64,000 bases of DNA from DATFVJ01 sp963851085 (GCA_963851085.1 CAWKNX010000018.1:248001-312000), one strand, 5' to 3'; numbered from the stretch's first letter, positions 53,387 to 62,582 are shown. Made by a program: numbers and translations. Notes: generated by a model not told the origin, from the sequence alone.

Positions 53387-54229
53387 GTGACTGCAGTCCA
53401 GGACTTGACGTCCACGGCGCCTGCTGCAGGCCGCCGGTTCCGCGCGTACTCCGCCAAACACCTTGACGAGCTCGTGGCGCGAGCAGGTCTGGATGCCGCA
53501 GATCGGCTCGCGGTGCGGGCGGTGGCGACTGTGCTGCCGTTTCGCTCGAACACCTACGTGGTGGAAGAGTTGATCGACTGGGATGCCGCGCCGGACGACC
53601 CGATCTACCGGCTGGTCTTCCCGCAGGCCGACATGCTGCCGGAGGAGGATCTGCGGCGCATGTCATCCCTGCTCGCCAGGGGAGCGTCCGAGGGGGAGGT
53701 GCAGCGTGCCGCCAGGAACGTGCGGATGAAGCTGAACCCGCACCCGGCCGGGCAGTTGATTCTCAACGTGCCGAGCCACGGGAATGAACCGCTGCCAGGC
53801 GTGCAGCACAAATATCCGGAAACGGTGCTCCTGTTCCCCAGGCATGGGCAGACGTGCCACGCGTACTGCGCCTACTGTTTCCGGTGGGCCCAGTTCGTGG
53901 GCGAGCCTGATCTGAAGATCGCAACTGACGACATGGACCGGGTGGTCGCCTACCTCGGCAGCCATCCGGACGTGACCAGCGTTCTGCTCACTGGCGGAGA
54001 TCCCATGATCATGGGAGCGGCGGTGCTCCGCCGCTACATCGAGCCGCTGCTCGACCCGCGGCTTGATCATGTGGAGTCCATCCGGATCGGCACCAAGTCT
54101 CTGGCCTATTGGCTGCCGTTCTTTGCCCGCTACGACCCCGATGCGACATGGCTGACCGAATTGGAGCCGGCCTTCGATGACCGTTTTCCCTTCGATCCCG
54201 CACCAGAGCGGCAGCCCGCTCTCCGCTGA
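53387..54229 (+). CDS. Short KamA-like radical SAM protein
   Basis: A 280-residue radical SAM enzyme. FPRHGQTCHAYCAYCFRW carries the CxxxCxxC iron-sulfur ligands (Cys 157, 161, 164), preceded by LNVPSHGNEPLPGVQHKYPETVLLF, the KamA signature, and followed by LTGGDPMIM and RIGTKSLAYW. Lysine 2,3-aminomutases are about 400 residues or longer; here the sequence leaves the family after AYW and stops 42 residues later, so the PLP lysine region is missing. The gene has a good ribosome-binding site (GGGAG) and a strong terminator, so it may be a distinct short enzyme rather than debris. Substrate unknown. Confidence 0.85.
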   Translation: MTAVQDLTSTAPAAGRRFRAYSAKHLDELVARAGLDAADRLAVRAVATVLPFRSNTYVVEELIDWDAAPDDPIYRLVFPQADMLPEEDLRRMSSLLARGASEGEVQRAARNVRMKLNPHPAGQLILNVPSHGNEPLPGVQHKYPETVLLFPRHGQTCHAYCAYCFRWAQFVGEPDLKIATDDMDRVVAYLGSHPDVTSVLLTGGDPMIMGAAVLRRYIEPLLDPRLDHVESIRIGTKSLAYWLPFFARYDPDATWLTELEPAFDDRFPFDPAPERQPALR

Positions 54230-54257
54230 GCTGCCGTAGACGAACAACCCTCCCGCT

Positions 54258-54300
54258 ACGGGTACGGCCCGCCAGGACAAACCTGGCGGGCCGTACCCGT
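54258..54300 (+). terminator. Strong hairpin terminator after the radical SAM gene
   Basis: A 19 bp perfect stem (ACGGGTACGGCCCGCCAGG and complement) with loop ACAAA, 29 bp after the stop. Confidence 0.92.
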
Positions 54301-54672
54301 CTGCAGGTGGGACGGTCGGCGCTGGTGAGTTCAGTGGCGGATGATCGATGGTCGTCCTGGCGCCTGTCGCGCGCGGACGTCGAGCGCATCCTGCCTCTAC
54401 GAGAGGCGCGACATCTGGCGGACGACCGGCCATCGATGGCCGTCGAGGCGGAGCGAGCGGAGTCAGGGCCGGGGTGCTGATGGCGGGTAGCACCAGGCGG
54501 CGGCGGTGTGGGGTCCGGCGGGGCCGGGTGGCGGCGGTGTGGGGTCCCGGCGGGGCCGGGTGGCGGCGGTGTACTGAGCGGCGGTGTACTGACCGGCGGG
54601 AGCCGGGCGGAGCGGCTGGGCGGCGGGCGGCGGCTGGCGGCGGAGCCGGGCGGAGCGGCTGGGCGGCGGGAG
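54301..54672. repeat. GC-rich tandem repeats before the DHA2 exporter 3' end
   Basis: This gap has no gene. From about 54480 it is a chain of imperfect repeats: GGCGGCGGTGTGGGGTCC units with GGCGGGGCCGGGT (two), GGCGGTGTACTGA (two) and GCCGGGCGGAGCGGCTGGGC (two, ending near 54666). Confidence 0.75.
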
Positions 54673-56304
54673 TCAGGCCGGGGTGCTGATCTCCGCAGAC
54701 TCGGCCGGTGACCCGCTGGGCGCTGCTCTGCCGCCCTTGATGGCGAAGCAGCTCAGGGCGGCGATACCGATCACGACGATGGGCAGCACCATGGTCACAC
54801 GCATCGCGGCGACAAAGCCGTTCGTAAAGACCTCGTGCCCGATCCGCTGGATGAGGAGCACCACCTGCTGTGGCAGTCCCTGCGGGAGCCGTACGCTGCT
54901 GCCGCTCTGGCCGGCGCCAACCTGGAGGCCGCTCTTCGCGGCCGCATGAAAGCCGGCGACGAACCCGGCGCGCGAGGTCGGCGGAAGCTGACCGGCGCGC
55001 TGGTTTGCCTGGCTGATGAGCGAGGAGGCGAGCTGGTTCTGCAGCACAGCGCCGATCGCGGAGGTGCCGATCACCGCGCCGACCTGGCGGTTGGTGTTGA
55101 ACAAGCCCGATGCCGCGCCCGCGAGCTGTGGCTGTACATCGCGCATGGCCACCGTGGTCAGCGGCGCAAAGATGCAGCCCATGCCGATCCCGGCCACGAT
55201 CAGTGGGGGCAGAAAGCTATACCAGACGGAGTCTGGCGTCGCGATCCAGGCGGCCCACCCCATGCCGGCGGCGAACAGCGTCAGCCCGGTGATCAGGATG
55301 TACTTCCCGCCGATGCGGTCGGCCAGTCGCCCGGCGAACGGCGCGATGAATACCGAGATCACCGACGCGGGGGCGAGCGTGAGGCCCGCCCGGAGCGCCG
55401 ACATGCCGAGCGCGGACTGAAGGTAGATCGTGAACGGCAAGAAGATGCCGAGCATGCCGATGGCGAGGGCGAAGGTGACGAAGTTCATCACGGCGAAGTT
55501 GCGGTTACGCAGTAGCGCGAAGGGCACCAGCGGCTCGTGGCCCTGCCGCATCTTCTCGACAAGTAGGAATGCGGCGAGCAGCACGATGCCGATCCCGATG
55601 ACGAGCGGGATGCCCAGGACCCCGTTGATCTTTCCCCAGTTGTACTTCTGGCCCTCGATCAGGCCGTAGCAGATGGCGAAGAGCGCACCGCTCGCGAGGA
55701 ACACGCCGACAAGGTCGAGCCGGTGCTTGCGGCCGGGCCGGATGTCCGGGATGACGATGAAGCTCAGCGCGAGCACGACGATGCCGATCGGCAGGTTGAC
55801 GAAGAAGATCCACCGCCAGTCGAAGGCGGTAACAAGCAGGCCGCCGAGCGTCGGGCCCGCGATGGTGGCCACGCCGGCGACCGCGCCCCAGATGCCGAAA
55901 GCGGCGCCGCGCCGCTGCGGCGGGAACACCATCGTCAGGATCGTCAGCGTCTGCGGCATGAGCAGCGCTGCGCCGACGCCCTGTACCACACGGAAAGCGA
56001 TCAGCTGACCCGGGTTTGCCGCCAGCCCGCAGGCCACGGAGGCCAGGGTGAACACGGTGATCCCGAGGACGAACAGGTTTCGCGGCCCGCGCAGGTCGCC
56101 AAGCCGGCCGGCGGTTATCAGCAGGACCGCGACCACCAGCGCATAGGCGTTGATCACCCACAAGATCTGGTCGAGCCCGGCGTGCAGCTTGTCGATCATG
56201 TTCGGGATGGCGATGTTCACGATCGTCAGGTCGAGCAAGGTCATGAAGAACCCGAGCGAGACGACAATCAGAATCGCCCATGGGTTACCGCGGAACTTGC
56301 TCAC
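54673..56304 (-). CDS. DHA2-family multidrug exporter (EmrB/QacA)
   Basis: A 543-residue proton-driven exporter with about 14 helices. FFMTLLDLTIVNIAIPNM contains the D/E-rich motif D1 of the DHA2 family, then GRLGDLRGPRN (motif A) and GVGAALLMPQTLTILTM (motif C-like). The GTG at 56304 (VSKFRGNPW) follows GAGGAG. It probably exports drugs or dyes. It is convergent with the radical SAM gene, and the livF remnant lies upstream. No TetR is beside it. Confidence 0.93.
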   Translation of the reverse strand: MSKFRGNPWAILIVVSLGFFMTLLDLTIVNIAIPNMIDKLHAGLDQILWVINAYALVVAVLLITAGRLGDLRGPRNLFVLGITVFTLASVACGLAANPGQLIAFRVVQGVGAALLMPQTLTILTMVFPPQRRGAAFGIWGAVAGVATIAGPTLGGLLVTAFDWRWIFFVNLPIGIVVLALSFIVIPDIRPGRKHRLDLVGVFLASGALFAICYGLIEGQKYNWGKINGVLGIPLVIGIGIVLLAAFLLVEKMRQGHEPLVPFALLRNRNFAVMNFVTFALAIGMLGIFLPFTIYLQSALGMSALRAGLTLAPASVISVFIAPFAGRLADRIGGKYILITGLTLFAAGMGWAAWIATPDSVWYSFLPPLIVAGIGMGCIFAPLTTVAMRDVQPQLAGAASGLFNTNRQVGAVIGTSAIGAVLQNQLASSLISQANQRAGQLPPTSRAGFVAGFHAAAKSGLQVGAGQSGSSVRLPQGLPQQVVLLIQRIGHEVFTNGFVAAMRVTMVLPIVVIGIAALSCFAIKGGRAAPSGSPAESAEISTPA

Positions 56305-56589
56305 TGCATCTCCTCGTCGCTGGCTGAGCAGGGCCGCCTGCCGTTCCATCGTTGCGCATGGCACTGACAGTCTCATGGGCCCGCTGGGCCCGGCCCGTGC
56401 TGCGATCAGCCCTTCACGCGACCGCCACGCCGCGCAGCCGTTCGGGATCGGTCTTCGAATCCGGCATCCGAGGTCGGAGACTCACCCCGCCATCGCCCGC
56501 TCCGTAGCGCCACAACGTCTGGTCTTCTTCTCAGCATCCGCCATCTGTGCCCCGGTGGATACCCACTTCGGGTGGATATCAGCGGGCCG
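56305..56589. other. Intergenic region upstream of the DHA2 exporter
   Basis: No feature seen; it should hold the exporter's promoter on the minus strand. Confidence 0.4.
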
Positions 56590-56850
56590 TCAGTGTGGAC
56601 AGCTATGCCGGTCAGCTTTCGCCGGTGTGCAGCACCTTAGCCGAGGCCGGTCCCGCCTCCGCCTCCGCGGCCGCCGCCCGAGGAACGATTCCACGAAGTC
56701 GGGACTCGCCAGCAGTTGCGCCGGCGTCTCCTCCGTCCGCAGTTGCCCGCCGCCAGCACGTGGGTACCGTCTGAAATGGCCAGGACCGCCTTGGCGCGCT
56801 GTTCCACATGAGCACCGCGGCACCACCCGCGGCCAGTCGCCGCACCTTTC
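56590..56850 (-). pseudogene. C-terminal remnant of a LivF-like ABC transporter ATPase
   Basis: On the minus strand three frames together spell the end of a branched-chain amino acid transporter ATPase: RRLAAGGAAVL in one frame, VEQRAKAVLAISDGTHVLAAG in the next, and LRTEETPAQLLASPDFVESFLG in the third. LivF proteins end in this way (VEQN.. VLETGR.. AELL..). One base is missing near 56808 and one near 56745. No Walker A, signature or start precedes it, so only about 70 residues remain. This is debris of a lost transporter or an insertion edge, or it could be an assembly artefact. Confidence 0.7.
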
Positions 56851-56959
56851 CCCTTTGGGGGGTCTTCCGAGGGGGTGACCCTGCGGGAAGTCGTCTGGGG
56901 TGGGAAGGCGGTTTGCTGCGGCCGGCGGCTGGGTCGCCGATGGGGTTCGGGCCCGAGGG

Positions 56960-57868
56960 TCAGCTCAGCGTGCTCGTGGCTGTCGCGCCTGGCCGCCACC
57001 GCCAGCCGTTGTGGTCGCCTTCCTCGGCGACGATGCGGTTGCGGATGGTGCCCACGCCCTCGACCGTGATCTCGATGACGTCGCCAGGTGTCATCCAGAC
57101 GGGTGGCTTGCGTGCGAAACCGACGCCTCCAGGGGTGCCCGTCGCGATCACATCCCCTGGGTGCAAGGTGGTGAACGACGAGAAGAACTCGACACAGCTC
57201 GCGACGTCGACGATCATCTGTGAGGTCCGCGCGGACTGCATGACCTCGCCATTAAGCACCGCCGTGATGGCGACGTCGGAGACGTCCACCTCGTCGGTGG
57301 TGACGACCTCCGGGCCGAGCGGCATGCTGCCGTCGAAGTTCTTTCCCGGCGTCCACTGTGTGCCGACTCGCTGCCAGTCGCGTGCGGACGCGTCGTTGAG
57401 CACGACGTAGCCCGCAAGTGCGTCGATGGCCTTGTCTGCCGGGATGTACCGGCCGCCCTGGCCGATCACCAGACCGAGCTCGGCCTCGTAGTCGAACCGG
57501 TCGGTGAGGGCTGGCTTCACCAGGTCGGCATACGGCCCAAGCACCGTCTCGCGGCCCCGCACGAACACATCCGGCCACGCCGGGACCGCACGCCCGCCTT
57601 CGAGGACGTGCTCGCGGTAGTTCAGGCCGACACAGAGAATCCGCCCGGGCGCCGGGACCGCGGGCCCGAGATCGGAGGGCTCATATTCGCGGCCGTCGCG
57701 GTCCTCGAAGGCGCGTGCGGCGTCCATCGCGGCCGGTCCCGCCGCGAGCAGCGAACCAAGCGAGGTCAGGCGGCGATCCCCGCTGGCTTCGCCGAGGTCG
57801 ACGTACCCGGACCGGCCACGTACGTGCAGCCGTAGTCCGTCCCCGGTGGCAATGGTGGCGAGCCTCAC
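56960..57868 (-). CDS. Fumarylacetoacetate hydrolase family protein
   Basis: A 302-residue FAH-fold enzyme. ILCVGLNYREHVLEG, DRFDYEAELGLVIG (metal-binding Glu pair), VLNDASARDWQ, FDGSMPLGPEVVT and VIATGTPGGVG form the divalent-metal site. The family includes acylpyruvate hydrolases, 2-hydroxyhepta-diene-dioate isomerases and oxaloacetate decarboxylases; the substrate cannot be chosen from sequence. GTG at 57868 follows GAAGGAG. A GntR/FCD regulator is divergent, 354 bp away, as in catabolic loci. Confidence 0.92.
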   Translation of the reverse strand: MRLATIATGDGLRLHVRGRSGYVDLGEASGDRRLTSLGSLLAAGPAAMDAARAFEDRDGREYEPSDLGPAVPAPGRILCVGLNYREHVLEGGRAVPAWPDVFVRGRETVLGPYADLVKPALTDRFDYEAELGLVIGQGGRYIPADKAIDALAGYVVLNDASARDWQRVGTQWTPGKNFDGSMPLGPEVVTTDEVDVSDVAITAVLNGEVMQSARTSQMIVDVASCVEFFSSFTTLHPGDVIATGTPGGVGFARKPPVWMTPGDVIEITVEGVGTIRNRIVAEEGDHNGWRWRPGATATSTLS

Positions 57869-58222
57869 GTGGCAGATCTCCTTCTTCTCGCGGTGGCCGG
57901 CGCTGGTGGGTCGGTATTAGTCAGCGATGGCCGGTGATGGTCAGGCAGTCGTCGCGGCGCCTTTGCCCGTGTGCCGCGACGCGCTGGCGGCCCTGGCCGG
58001 TCGGGCGCGGGGCGGCGCCGCTGATGTCACGGCAACCCGGGCGGGTCTGAGAACCAGATTGGTTGCCCAAATCGGATTGGTTGAGCATAGGTCTGACGGC
58101 AAACGGGGTCAAGGGGCTCCTGGCGGGCGATGAGCAAAGTAATGGGCGCACTCGGTATCGATTGGTACGATTGGTTGACCCAGTACGATAAGGGACCTTG
58201 GGTCCCACCGGGGTGGAGAAGG
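57869..58222. promoter_or_regulatory. Divergent promoter region of the FAH gene and gntR
   Basis: Both genes start outward from here. TTGGTACGATTGG (about 58160) and nearby TTGGTTGACCCAG contain GGT/ACC half sites like those bound by FadR-type GntR proteins, so a self-regulated operator is plausible. The AT-rich stretch 58045-58085 may hold promoters. No other gene. Confidence 0.4.
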
Positions 58223-58936
58223 ATGGCGACAGCGACACCCGCAGTGCCTCGGAGCCAGGGCCGGCAACTCGCCGAGCTGATCCTGGCCGAGTCCGCGCGC
58301 GCCGGTCTCGGTGCGGGTGGGCGACTGCCGACCGAGCGTCAGCTTGCCGCCGACATGGGCGTGACGCGCTCGGCTGTCCGGCACGCGATGAAGATGCTTG
58401 AGGCCGAGGGCCGGGTATCCCGTGAGGTCGGCCGCGGAACCTTCCTCCGCGAACCAGCCGGCACTGATGGCGCATCCGGGAGTGGCGGCGAATCCCAGAG
58501 ACTGGACGACGTCGGCCCCGCGGATGTGATGGCGGTCAGGCGCTTGCTCGAACCGCTCGTCATGCCGCTCGTGGTCGCGTGGGCCACGGCGCGCGACTTC
58601 GAGGAGATGGACCGCTGCCTGGCCGGCGGGGGAGCGGCGCAGACGTTCGAGGAATTCGAGGCATGGGATCTGGCCTTGCACAGGTGCGTCTTCGCCGCCA
58701 GCCACAGCCAGTTGCTCATACGACTGGCCGAGGTCATCGAGTCGGCACGGCACGGGCAGGTGTGGGGTGACCTCAAGCGCCGCAACGATTCGCGGCAGCG
58801 CAGGGCGGACTACTGCGGCGATCATCGCGCGATCGTCGCGGCGCTCAGGGCGCGCGACGCCGAACGGGCGGTCGAGGCCATGCGCGCCCATCTCGCACGG
58901 GTTGAGGGCAACCTGCTCGGCACCGCCAGCCGCTGA
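58223..58936 (+). CDS. GntR-family regulator (FadR/FCD type)
   Basis: A 237-residue regulator. N-terminal winged helix (QLAELILAESARAGLGAGGRLPTERQLAADMGVTRSAVRHAMKMLEAEGRV; residues about 13-65), then an FCD all-helical effector domain with possible metal-binding His (ALHRCVFAASH, CGDHRAIVAALRARDAERA VEAMRAH). It probably controls the divergent FAH-family gene in response to a carboxylic acid. The ATG at 58223 follows GGAGAAGG. Confidence 0.93.
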   Translation: MATATPAVPRSQGRQLAELILAESARAGLGAGGRLPTERQLAADMGVTRSAVRHAMKMLEAEGRVSREVGRGTFLREPAGTDGASGSGGESQRLDDVGPADVMAVRRLLEPLVMPLVVAWATARDFEEMDRCLAGGGAAQTFEEFEAWDLALHRCVFAASHSQLLIRLAEVIESARHGQVWGDLKRRNDSRQRRADYCGDHRAIVAALRARDAERAVEAMRAHLARVEGNLLGTASR

Positions 58937-59156
58937 GCGCCCGCCTGCTGCCTCGCGCCGGGCGAGCACCGGCCCGGTCTGCGCTGCCCGCCAGGCGGGC
59001 ACCGGCCCGCTCCGCCCGCCAGATGAGCACCGGCCCCGCTCCGCCCCCGCCAGGTGAGCACCGGCCCCGCTCCGCCCCCCGCCAGATGAGCATCGGCCCG
59101 CGCTGCCCCCGCCAGGCGACCACCCTCCCGCTCCGCTCGCCGGGCGAATACCGGCC
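58937..59156. repeat. Imperfect tandem repeats, about 30-35 bp
   Basis: Units like GAGCACCGGCCCCGCTCCGC followed by CCCCGCCAGG or CCAGATGA recur about six times (58950-59156). No gene. Confidence 0.75.
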
Positions 59157-59213
59157 CACCATGATCGCGGTAAGTTTTCCGCGCATACCGCGGCGAAGTT
59201 ACCGCGATCATGG
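59157..59213. repeat. 57 bp hairpin element, copy 2
   Basis: Arms CCATGATCGCGGTAA and complement (59159-59173, 59199-59213) with loop core TTCCGCGCATACCGC, matching copy 1 at 37497. It is followed by a GCGGACC/GCGGCGGCCC repeat run to 59305. Confidence 0.92.
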
Positions 59214-59377
59214 AACCGCGGACCGCGGACCGCGGACGGCGGCGGCGGACCGCGGCGGCCCGCGGCGGCGGACCGCGGCGGCCCGCGGCGGCGGACCGCG
59301 GCGACGCACCGGCCCTCGTGCCGAATTACCGAACCCGGTTCGGGTTAGGATCCGGCAGGCCAAGTAAGCTCCGCTCC
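59214..59377. repeat. GCGGACC / GCGGCGGCCC repeat run before the SDR gene
   Basis: About 59215-59306 is built from GCGGACC and GCGGCGGCCC units. The last 70 bp before the gene hold its promoter region and a CGAACCCGGTTCGGGTTAG palindromic stretch (about 59330). Confidence 0.6.
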
Positions 59378-60151
59378 ATGGAGCTGAACGGAGCAGCGGC
59401 GATAGTTTCCGGTGGTGCCAGTGGTCTTGGTGAGGCGACCGTGCGTGAGCTCGCCGCGGCGGGTGCAGCGGTCGTCGTCGCCGACCTGAACGAGGAGCGC
59501 GGCAAGGCGCTCGCCAGCGAAATCGGGGGCGTCTTCGCCCGCACCGACGTCGCGGACGAGGCGTCAGTGCAGGCGGCGGTGGACGCCGCGGCGGGCGGCG
59601 CCGCGCCGCTGCGCGTGGCCGTGAGCTGCGCAGGCATCGGCTGGGCCGCGCGGACGGTAGGCCGTGACGGCAGCCCGCACGACCTGGCCGCCTACCGCAA
59701 GGTCATCGACGTCAACCTGATCGGAACGTTCAACCTGATGCGGCTCGCGGCCGCCGCCATGGCCAGGACACAGCCCGCCGACCCGGACGGCCAGCGCGGT
59801 GTGATCGTCAACACCGCGTCCATCGCGGGCGTCGAAGGGCAGACCGGCCAGGTGGCCTACTCCGCCTCCAAGGGCGGCATCATCGGTATGACGGTACCCG
59901 CGGCTCGTGATCTCGCGGCCATCGGCGTGCGCGTCAACACGATCTGCCCCGGGATCATCGACACGCCGATCTACGGAACAGGCCCGGAGAGCGACGAGTT
60001 CAAGGCCAAGCTCGCGGTACCGGTGCCGTTCCCGAAGCGGATGGGCCGTCCGAGCGAGTTCGCCCATCTGGTGCGCTCGCTGATCGAGAACGACTACATG
60101 AACGCCGACGTGATCCGCTTCGACGGCGGCGTCCGTTTCCAGCCGAAGTGA
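59378..60151 (+). CDS. Short-chain dehydrogenase/reductase
   Basis: A 257-residue classical SDR using NAD(P). VSGGASGLGEATVREL (nucleotide motif), VVVADLNEERG (acidic Asp favouring NAD), SCAGIG, and the catalytic triad Ser in ASIAGVEGQ, YSASK (Tyr/Lys). It resembles 3-hydroxyacyl-CoA dehydrogenase type II (HSD10-like), which would suit the fatty-acid genes earlier in the window, but the substrate is not certain. ATG at 59378. The integrative element begins right after its stop. Confidence 0.92.
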   Translation: MELNGAAAIVSGGASGLGEATVRELAAAGAAVVVADLNEERGKALASEIGGVFARTDVADEASVQAAVDAAAGGAAPLRVAVSCAGIGWAARTVGRDGSPHDLAAYRKVIDVNLIGTFNLMRLAAAAMARTQPADPDGQRGVIVNTASIAGVEGQTGQVAYSASKGGIIGMTVPAARDLAAIGVRVNTICPGIIDTPIYGTGPESDEFKAKLAVPVPFPKRMGRPSEFAHLVRSLIENDYMNADVIRFDGGVRFQPK

Positions 60152-60175
60152 GTGCCAAGCGCATCTGACCAGGCA

Positions 60176-61405
60176 TCATGCTTGATCGCCCCCGGACTGG
60201 GCCGCGTCCGGGCCGTGATCTTCGTCAGCGAACGCCCCATCGACCGCCTTCCGGCCGCGGACGTCGGCATCCGGCATCAGGTGCGCGCAGTACGACAGGA
60301 CGGTCTGTGTCGTGTCACCCATCCACGCGGCCACCGACACGACGTCAACCCCGGCGTGCAAGAGCGTCGAGGCGTACGCATGGCGAAGCTGGTGGAACCC
60401 GGTGTCTTCCTGGCTGGCGCGAGCCGCCCGGGTCGGCGGCGTGATCCCGATCCGGCGCAGCGCCGGGCGCCAGTGCGCCTTGTTCCACGCCCCACGCTGC
60501 AACGCCCCGCCGCGGCCACTCGTGAACATCAGCGCCACCGTCGTAAGCGGGCCGCCCGGCGTCTGCCACGGCAGCGTCACCTTACGCGCCGGGCAGTCGC
60601 GGACATGGGCCGACAGCCGCAGCTTGATCACTTCGGGCAGCGGGACGTCGCGTTCCTTGCCGCCCTTCGGCGGCCCGAACACCGGCCGCCCGGCCACGAT
60701 CTTCACCTGACGGCGCACGTGCACGACCCCGCGCAGCCAGTCGACGTCATCGGGCGCCAGGCCGAAGGCCTCACCCTGCCGCAGCCCAAGGCCAGAGCCG
60801 CAGTCGGCCAGCGCACGGTACCGGGCGGCCAGCTCGGCCCGCACCGCGGCGACACGCTCACGGGCCCATGGCACGACGCGGCGGCGCTCAGCCTTCGGTG
60901 CTCTCACTGACTTGAGGCTGCACGGGTTGCGCTGGATCAGGCCGTCGTCGAGCGCGGCCGACAGCACACCGCTCAGCGTCGCCAGCATCACCCCGGCCGA
61001 GCTGGGCGCGAGCGGCAGGCCCCGCACCCACTGCTGAGTGATCGACGGGTGCGCGGCGAGCTGGCCGAGCGTCTTACCGCCGAGCGCAGGCAGGATATGC
61101 AGCCGCAACTGCGACGCGATCCGCTCCCGCGTCGATGGATCGCTGGTCAGCGCTGGGAGGTAGGTGTCCTCGGCGAACCGGCGCAGCGTCATCCGCCCCG
61201 CCGCCGGATCCGTCCAGATCCCGCGCCTGACGTCGGCCTCCGCCGCGGCGGCAAACTGGTCGGCCTTGCGCTTCTCGCCGTCTGCGAAGCTCTTCGAGCG
61301 CTCCCGGCCGTCCGGGTCGGCATAGCGCACCCGGTAGCGCAGCCCGCGGCCGTAGCGGGCGGTCTTGACCTTGTCCTTGAGCCAGCGGTCCTCAACGTGA
61401 GCCAT
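60176..61405 (-). CDS. int: Tyrosine-type site-specific integrase
   Basis: A 409-residue integrase. N-terminal SAM-like and AP2-like DNA-binding parts (residues 20-160), then the catalytic domain with Arg 209 (GLGLRQGEAFGL), Lys in GPPKGGKERDVPLP (about 247-250), His 338 and Arg 341 (FHQLRHAYAS), and Tyr 372 (SYCAH). The usual second His (LGH motif) reads MGD (364), a departure from the family. It catalyses integration and excision at att sites. ATG 61405 overlaps the repressor gene by 14 bp. The gene ends 25 bp from the SDR stop, next to the presumed att site. Confidence 0.92.
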   Translation of the reverse strand: MAHVEDRWLKDKVKTARYGRGLRYRVRYADPDGRERSKSFADGEKRKADQFAAAAEADVRRGIWTDPAAGRMTLRRFAEDTYLPALTSDPSTRERIASQLRLHILPALGGKTLGQLAAHPSITQQWVRGLPLAPSSAGVMLATLSGVLSAALDDGLIQRNPCSLKSVRAPKAERRRVVPWARERVAAVRAELAARYRALADCGSGLGLRQGEAFGLAPDDVDWLRGVVHVRRQVKIVAGRPVFGPPKGGKERDVPLPEVIKLRLSAHVRDCPARKVTLPWQTPGGPLTTVALMFTSGRGGALQRGAWNKAHWRPALRRIGITPPTRAARASQEDTGFHQLRHAYASTLLHAGVDVVSVAAWMGDTTQTVLSYCAHLMPDADVRGRKAVDGAFADEDHGPDAAQSGGDQA

Positions 61406-62081
61406 CGTCTGCCCCATCCGCGTCCTGACCAAAGGCCCGCTCGAACACGTCATCAGCAGGCTGCGCCTCGCCGACAGGGGCCCGGTAGAAGACAAACGCC
61501 CTGTTCTCGAGGCGCGTGATTGCGCTGTAGTTACCGCTGCGGATCTGCCGCTTTATGAAAGAGCCCGCGCGGGTGTAGTCCTCGTCGCTCAGGGTGCCCA
61601 GCCTGAGGACGACGGGACGCCCCGAGCGAAACGCCTCGCCTGCTGCACGCAAGTCCTTGTATGTGCGCGGACTCACCGTGATGGCATCGAGGTCGGCGAG
61701 CGCCTTGGCGAGCTTGTTCCGCAACTCACTCACCCGCGACTCGACCTCGCGGACACGTGCCCCCGTTTCCCGGGAGACCTCCACGACTCTCGCGTGTTCA
61801 CACTCAGCGTCGGCAAGGTCTAGCGTCAGGAGCAGGATGCTCTCGGGCGCGCTCGCTGGCCTGCACAGGTCGGAAAGCCGCACGCTCAGCACGTCCGCGA
61901 TCGCGTGTGCCTCGTTGAGTCCGACCCCTCTCTGGTGCCGTTCGATGCGTGTGATCGCCGTGGGGTCCAGGTCGATGCCACGGCGCTCGGCGAGGAGCGC
62001 GGCGAGCCGGGCCTGGCTGAGCTTCATCGACTCGCGCACCTCCTTGAGGCGCTGAGCGAACGCGTACTCGACGTCCTGCAT
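61392..62081 (-). CDS. XRE-family regulator of the element
   Basis: A 229-residue protein with an N-terminal helix-turn-helix (RLKEVRESMKLSQARLAALL ... TAITRIERHQRG, residues 10-65), a coiled-coil-like middle (VVEVSRETGARVREVESRVSELRNKLAKAL) and a C-terminal part with no known domain. It overlaps int on the same strand and is divergent from the excisionase-like gene, where a lysogeny-type repressor would sit. GTG/ATG start at 62081. Confidence 0.85.
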   Translation of the reverse strand: MQDVEYAFAQRLKEVRESMKLSQARLAALLAERRGIDLDPTAITRIERHQRGVGLNEAHAIADVLSVRLSDLCRPASAPESILLLTLDLADAECEHARVVEVSRETGARVREVESRVSELRNKLAKALADLDAITVSPRTYKDLRAAGEAFRSGRPVVLRLGTLSDEDYTRAGSFIKRQIRSGNYSAITRLENRAFVFYRAPVGEAQPADDVFERAFGQDADGADDGSR

Positions 62082-62208
62082 AAGTCACAGGGTAGTGCTT
62101 GCGCCGCAGCAGTCAACAGTGGCAAGCTACGCTCATCGCTGCGGAGATCACAAGCACTTGTGGGAAGCGCAGTGAGACAGAGCTACTGAGACGCAGGGGA
62201 GTGCAGCG

Positions 62209-62421
62209 ATGCCGAAGACCCAATATCTCACCACCGAGGAGGTCGCGGCCCACTACCGCAAGCCGGTCGCGACGATCCGATTCTGGCGACACCGGGGAAC
62301 CGGACCTAAGGGCGTCAAGGTCGGCACGACCGTCTTGTACCCGCTCGCCGAGGTTGAGCGGTATGACAACGAACTCGCGGAGCAGGCCGAGCGGGAGTTC
62401 AGCGCCGGCCCAGCCGCGTAA
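62209..62421 (+). CDS. Excisionase-like helix-turn-helix protein
   Basis: A 70-residue MerR-like HTH_17 protein: YLTTEEVAAHYRKPVATIRFWRHRGTGPKGVKVGTTVLYPLAEVERYDNE. Such small proteins serve as excisionases (Xis/RDF) beside an integrase. The ATG at 62209 follows GGGGAG. It starts the element's rightward transcript. Confidence 0.9.
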   Translation: MPKTQYLTTEEVAAHYRKPVATIRFWRHRGTGPKGVKVGTTVLYPLAEVERYDNELAEQAEREFSAGPAA

Positions 62422-62582
62422 CCCCCTCCCTGGCTAGCGCTGTCCACGGCCGGGCGAGGGGCGTTCCCTGGCGGTTCGCAGCCCTCGCGGTATCTACGAG
62501 GCGAGCCCGCGACACTAGCGCGTACGGCGGACAACCTGCTGACAGGCCCGCCGGGCCTCACCGAGTTCCAGTGAGGCAACAC
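62422..62582. other. 161 bp gap inside the element
   Basis: Holds a small hairpin AGGCCCGCCGGGCCT (about 62544-62558), possibly a terminator after the xis-like gene. No other feature. Confidence 0.4.

Noticed and set aside
60152..60176. A tRNA as the integration target
   Set aside because: No cloverleaf or T-loop sequence is visible next to the integrase end.
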